A stretch of 64,000 bases of DNA from assembly GCA_036374135.1 (NCBI GenBank), contig DASUUK010000065.1, positions 62,001-126,000 on the forward strand. The letters run 5' to 3'. The stretch is from Euzebyales bacterium (GTDB lineage Bacteria; Actinomycetota; Nitriliruptoria; Euzebyales; JAHELV01). Of this stretch, positions 60,850-64,000 are shown one piece after another; position 1 is the stretch's first letter; each line of letters starts with the position of its first letter. Below the pieces are notes generated by a model that saw nothing but the letters and a program-made list of their open reading frames with translations, searched no databases and had not been told where the DNA came from. Both the position numbers and the translations under genes were made by a program.

Positions 60850-61439
60850 CCGGTGGCGCGCGGTGCGTCGCTGGTGCCGACCGCCTGCAGCGCGCACCAC
60901 ACCTGCTCGGGGTGCAGCGGCACGTCCAGGTGCGTCACGCCGTGCGGCCGCAGTGCGTCGAGTGCGGCGTTGACGATCGCGGGCGGCGCACCGATGCAGC
61001 CGGCCTCGCCGCCGCCCTCGACGCCGAGCGGGTTGGACGGCGCAGGACCGACGAGCCGATCGGTCGTGCAGTCGGGAAGATCCGGAGCGGTCGGGGCGAG
61101 GTAGTCCACGAGGCTCGACACTCGGGCGGCCGGACCGTCCGACGTCAGCTCGACCCTCGCGTACTCGCTGGAATCGGGCTGGCCGCCGGCGCGCTCGATG
61201 AACACGGCTACGCCGACGCCGTGGGCCGTCCCGTCGGCCGACACCTGTGCCCGGCGCACCCCGTCGGCGCCGACCAGTTCGAGCGCACGCTCCATGGCGG
61301 TGGCGTGGTCCAGCGCGTGCGCGTCGAGCAGCCCGAGCGCTGCGGTGCACCGCTGGTCGCGTTCGGCGTCGGAGCACCGCGGACCCGCGGCGTCGAGCAG
61401 CGCGGCCACCTCCGGCGGCGCGTGCTGCGGTCTGTGCAT
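60846..61439 (-). pseudogene. Internally deleted CoxL/XdhA-type molybdenum hydroxylase remnant, still open
   Basis: The 197-aa frame joins a middle piece of a xanthine-dehydrogenase-family large subunit (ALELVGADGVRR, GVGVAVFIERAGG and SEYARVELTSDG) directly to the C-terminal end (DYLAPTAPDLPDC, PSNPLGVEGGGEAGCIGAPPAIVNAALDAL and GVTHLDVPLHPEQVW). A complete protein has about 780 residues. The cofactor-binding N-terminal part is absent, so no enzyme activity is expected. Yet the frame has a good GGAGG 8 nt before its ATG and its stop overlaps the permease start, so it is probably still translated and serves to couple the permease gene. Confidence 0.7.
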
Positions 61440-61460
61440 TGCCGTGGCCTCCAGATGCAG

Positions 61461-61477
61461 TGCAATCGTTTTAATGC
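61461..61477. promoter_or_regulatory. LacI-type operator, copy 5 (permease unit)
   Basis: TGCAATCGTTTTAATGC matches the TGCAATCGTT half found at 55740 and the core at 57647. It lies 22 nt upstream of the ATG at 61439 of the remnant-permease unit. Control of the permease by the LacI regulator is the natural inference. Confidence 0.5.
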
Positions 61478-61545
61478 TCTGTTGTATCAGCTCGGCGCAC
61501 GCCGCGACTCATGAGGCGTCGCCGGCCGTCAGTACGATGCGTCCC

Positions 61546-61963
61546 ATGCTGGGACGTCGGGTGACACTACGCGATGTCGCTGATCGCGCCGGGGTGCACC
61601 GTCCACGGCGTCGCGTGCCATCAACGCGCACACGCGCTCGCTGGTCGATGACCAGACGGTCACACGCGTCCCGGCGTCGGGGGGCTGGACAGGCACACCC
61701 GCATCGCCCACGTGGCCGGGCTGCAGCAGACGTCCACCGGCCGGTTGCGCCACGACAGCTCCGTCGCCTCGATGGAGCGCGTCGGCCTGTCGGTGGACGC
61801 GGAGCGGATCGTGGTGGCCGAGTGGTTCCCGCAGGAACAGGGCGCGGAGGCCTGCCGGACGCTGCTGGACCGGTGCCCGACACCAGGCGATCGTCGCGGG
61901 CAACGCCCTGATCGCGATCGGCTGTTACGGCGGCGCAGGAGCGGAAGCTCGAGGTCTGCGTGA
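61546..61963 (+). pseudogene. Degraded LacI-family regulator
   Basis: The ATG at 61546 starts MLGRRVTLRDVADRAGVH, a LacI helix-turn-helix. It then shifts frame to SRAINAHTRSLVDDQTVTRV. After a deletion come TRIAHVAGLQQTSTGRLRHD and VGLSVDAERIVVAEWFPQEQ and GAEACRTLLDR, all pieces of the effector domain in order but in different frames. About half the effector domain is missing. It is an old second LacI gene, perhaps the former partner of the neighbouring remnants. Confidence 0.7.
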
Positions 61964-61969
61964 CGGACC

Positions 61970-63178
61970 CTAGCTCGCGCGGGTCTCGGGCACGCTGACC
62001 GCGCACCAGATCGCCGTCGCGGTCAGCAGACCGGCGATCGCGAGCATCGTCGGCGCGGTGCCGGCACGCTCGAACAGCTGGGTGCCGACCAGCGGGCCGG
62101 CGATCAGCCCCACGTCACCGATGAAGCGGAAGCGCCCGAGCCGAGGCCCCAGATCGCCCATGGGCGCCAGGTCCGCGAGCACGGTCGCCCCGACCGAGAT
62201 GCTCCACAACGCCAGCGACATCACGACAATGCCCGCCAGCCACCAGGGCACGCCGGGACCGATCACCAGGGCGACGCCTCCGGCCTGCAGCAGCAGGCCG
62301 GGCACCAGCGCCGCTCGTCGTGCCACCCTGTCGGCGAGCGCGCCGCCGATGAACCCGCCCGCCAGCCGGCACGCGCCGCCGACGCCGAGCGCCACACCGA
62401 TCGCCGAGACGCTCAGGCCCAGCCGGTCGGCGCCGATCAGCGGGATCAGCGTCTGCGGCACGGCACCGAGGGTGAAGAACATCGCGAACGAGACGGCCAG
62501 CAGCGCGCGGTGCGCCGCCGGGCCGGTGTCGATGACGGCGTCGTCGGTCTCGGCCGCCGTGTCGGGCGTCGGTGCGGAGGGCGAGCGGTGCTGCGCGAGA
62601 TCGCGGCGCCAGAACACCACGATCAGCAGCGCGAGGACCGCGCAGACGCCCGCCGCGATGGACTCGGCCATGCGCCACGACGACATCCCGGCGATGCCAC
62701 CGGCCGCCAGCGGACCCAGTGACTGCCTGCCGAGCAGCGCTGTGGAGAACCCGGCCAGCGCGGTCCCGCGGCGGCGCGCAGGGACCGCGATCGAGAAGGC
62801 GTGCATGCCGGTGGCGTTGGTCACCGCCGATGAGATGCCCAGCACGAACGCGGCCGCGTACGCGACGGCCGGCAGGCCGGCGACCGCCAGGGACAGGCTC
62901 CCGACGACCATCAGTGCCGCGGACGCCGACAGCAGCGCCCCGGGGTGCAGACGCTCCAGCAACCGGCCCGCCGGCAGGTCGGTCAGCAACCGCCCCGCGG
63001 CGAACATGCTCGTGATGATCCCGAGCTGGGTCGCCGACATCGTGAGGTCACGACCGATCTCGGGCAGCAGCGGCACGCGGAAGAACGCCGCGGTCGACAG
63101 CACGAGAACGGCGACGCCGACAGCGGCCAGCAGTGCGTACGGAACCTGGGACGCCTCGGACGTCGTGGGCCGCGTCAT
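61970..63178 (-). CDS. MFS transporter
   Basis: A 402-aa major-facilitator protein with twelve hydrophobic spans and a central cytoplasmic loop at about residues 195-225. The 2-3 loop motif reads GRLLTDLPAGRLLERL, where the family consensus has GxLaDrxGRr. The N-terminal span includes FFRVPLLPEIGRDLTMSATQLGII. Direction and cargo are unknown. It is transcribed away from the carboxypeptidase gene and lies downstream of the degraded regulator; an import role for organic acids or drug efflux are both open. Confidence 0.85.
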   Translation of the reverse strand: MTRPTTSEASQVPYALLAAVGVAVLVLSTAAFFRVPLLPEIGRDLTMSATQLGIITSMFAAGRLLTDLPAGRLLERLHPGALLSASAALMVVGSLSLAVAGLPAVAYAAAFVLGISSAVTNATGMHAFSIAVPARRRGTALAGFSTALLGRQSLGPLAAGGIAGMSSWRMAESIAAGVCAVLALLIVVFWRRDLAQHRSPSAPTPDTAAETDDAVIDTGPAAHRALLAVSFAMFFTLGAVPQTLIPLIGADRLGLSVSAIGVALGVGGACRLAGGFIGGALADRVARRAALVPGLLLQAGGVALVIGPGVPWWLAGIVVMSLALWSISVGATVLADLAPMGDLGPRLGRFRFIGDVGLIAGPLVGTQLFERAGTAPTMLAIAGLLTATAIWCAVSVPETRAS

Positions 63179-63440
63179 CTCCGTACGCTACGAACGATTG
63201 CGGCAACCTGCCGACCGCGAAGATGCCCACAATGGGCGTGGTTGTTCGGCGACGTACTGTCGACCCGCCGTAGATAGACCACCGACGTTCTGACTAGTTC
63301 CTCTTTCGCAGGCTGCAGCGGTCTGTTACACCTTGATGCCGGAGCGTCGCGGAGGTTCGCAGGGTTGGGCGGCCAGCGGTGCGGTCGACCCCTCCGGCAC
63401 TGCGGCGACATCAGGCGCATGACGGCAAGGGGGCGTGGTG

Positions 63441-64000
63441 ATGATGATCCGACGACGTACGTTCGTACTCTGGCTGTGCATCACGGCGGTGCTGCTGGTC
63501 GCAGCACCGGTGGCCGCACAGCAACCCCAGAGCACACCGAACGGTCCGTGGCCCACCGACGAGCAGACGATCTCGTTGGAGGGCCTGCGCAGCTACGAGC
63601 AGCTGTGGTCGACGCTCGAGCAGGTCGAAGCGACGGCGAAGGGTGCCTTCGATCTGTCACCCGCGCCGCGCCAGAGCAACCTCGGGCGCGACATCCCGGT
63701 CGTGACGATCGGCGACGGCGACAAGGACATCATGATCATCGCTCAGCAGCACGGTGACGAGTACGTCGTGAGCGAGGCGATGATCGACCTGGTGCGGACG
63801 CTGTCGAACAACTCGGCGGCCTCACGCGCCATCCGTGACGAGGTCACCCTGACCGTGGTTCCCAGGGTCAACGTCGACGGCTTCGATGGTGACGTGACCG
63901 ATGCCTTCGGCAACACGACGCCGTGGCGCCAGAACTACGACCCGTTCTGTGTCGACGGCCCGTGCCCGCCCTTCTACCAGCGCGGACGCGGCTACGACAT
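63441..64000 (+). CDS. Secreted M14-family zinc carboxypeptidase (N-terminal part)
   Basis: The gene runs off the window end; 186 residues are visible. A signal peptide covers about residues 1-26 (RRRTFVLWLCITAVLLVAAPVAA). The M14 domain begins with SYEQLWSTLEQVEATAKG. The zinc motif HxxE is seen in IIAQQHGDEYVVSEAMIDL (near residue 102), and the later RVNVDGFDGD corresponds to the substrate-binding N-x-D-G motif. The ATG at 63441 follows AAGGGGG; neighbouring GTG 63438 and ATG 63444 are alternatives. It would trim C-terminal residues from peptides or peptidoglycan stems outside the cell. Confidence 0.85.
   Translation, partial: MMIRRRTFVLWLCITAVLLVAAPVAAQQPQSTPNGPWPTDEQTISLEGLRSYEQLWSTLEQVEATAKGAFDLSPAPRQSNLGRDIPVVTIGDGDKDIMIIAQQHGDEYVVSEAMIDLVRTLSNNSAASRAIRDEVTLTVVPRVNVDGFDGDVTDAFGNTTPWRQNYDPFCVDGPCPPFYQRGRGYD

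Overview
The window is bacterial chromosome from a very GC-rich, Gram-positive-type organism, most likely an actinomycete. Evidence for this is strong codon third-position G/C bias, many GTG starts, TANNNT -10 boxes placed 6-8 nt from start codons (leaderless genes), a DinB/mycothiol-transferase-like protein, a stand-alone LigD-type polymerase and DrrAB-type exporters. The gene mix would fit a deep-branching lineage such as Nitriliruptoria, but that is inference. I see no rRNA, tRNA, CRISPR array, prophage or intact insertion sequence.

Region by region. 0.2-3.8 kb: methylcrotonyl-CoA carboxylase subunits. 3.9-7.8 kb: DinB-like protein, DrrAB-type ABC exporter, acylphosphatase and LigD-type polymerase. 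7.8-13.8 kb: purine genes purB, purD and purA, with a repeat-tailed lytic transglycosylase and a small membrane protein between them. 14-15.5 kb: anchored PEGA/beta-propeller protein. 15.5-17.4 kb: MaoC-like hydratase and toxin-antitoxin debris, including one intact antitoxin next to a frameshifted PIN toxin. 17.9-26.8 kb: UPF0210 plus ACT pair, Cys-tRNA(Pro) deacylase, amidase, two glutaryl-CoA-dehydrogenase-like enzymes and an MFS transporter. 27-31 kb: TetR/ABC exporter operon with a fused permease, and an SDR gene under an AT-rich palindromic promoter. 31-37 kb: flavin disulfide reductase, SGNH hydrolase, glycosyltransferase/methyltransferase pair, flippase-like membrane protein and YqeY. 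37-46 kb: serine hydrolase, quinone-oxidoreductase-like SDR, stress-type small genes, an ArsR-SRPBCC fusion under a consensus promoter with a perfect operator, AMP nucleosidase and clpB. 46-47 kb: a secreted protein among palindromes and repeats.

47-61 kb is the most interesting part. A LysR gene faces a cytoplasmic molybdenum oxidoreductase operon (FeS-NrfD fusion, catalytic subunit, TorD chaperone, TauE/SafE exporter, small membrane protein). Next come a ComC-like Ldh2-family dehydrogenase divergent from suyA-suyB ((R)-sulfolactate sulfo-lyase), a LacI regulator and a lactate-permease-type transporter. Read together these suggest import of a sulfonated lactate, stereochemical adjustment, desulfonation to pyruvate plus sulfite, and disposal of sulfite by oxidation (Soe-like) and export. 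Five LacI-type operator copies (TGCAAnCGttTGCA-like) mark the starts of several of these genes.

The same stretch is littered with gene remnants: a FAD-enzyme N-terminus, an LVIVD-repeat protein, a CoxL-type molybdenum hydroxylase and a second LacI. Several keep their ends but have lost their middles. The window ends inside a secreted M14 zinc carboxypeptidase.
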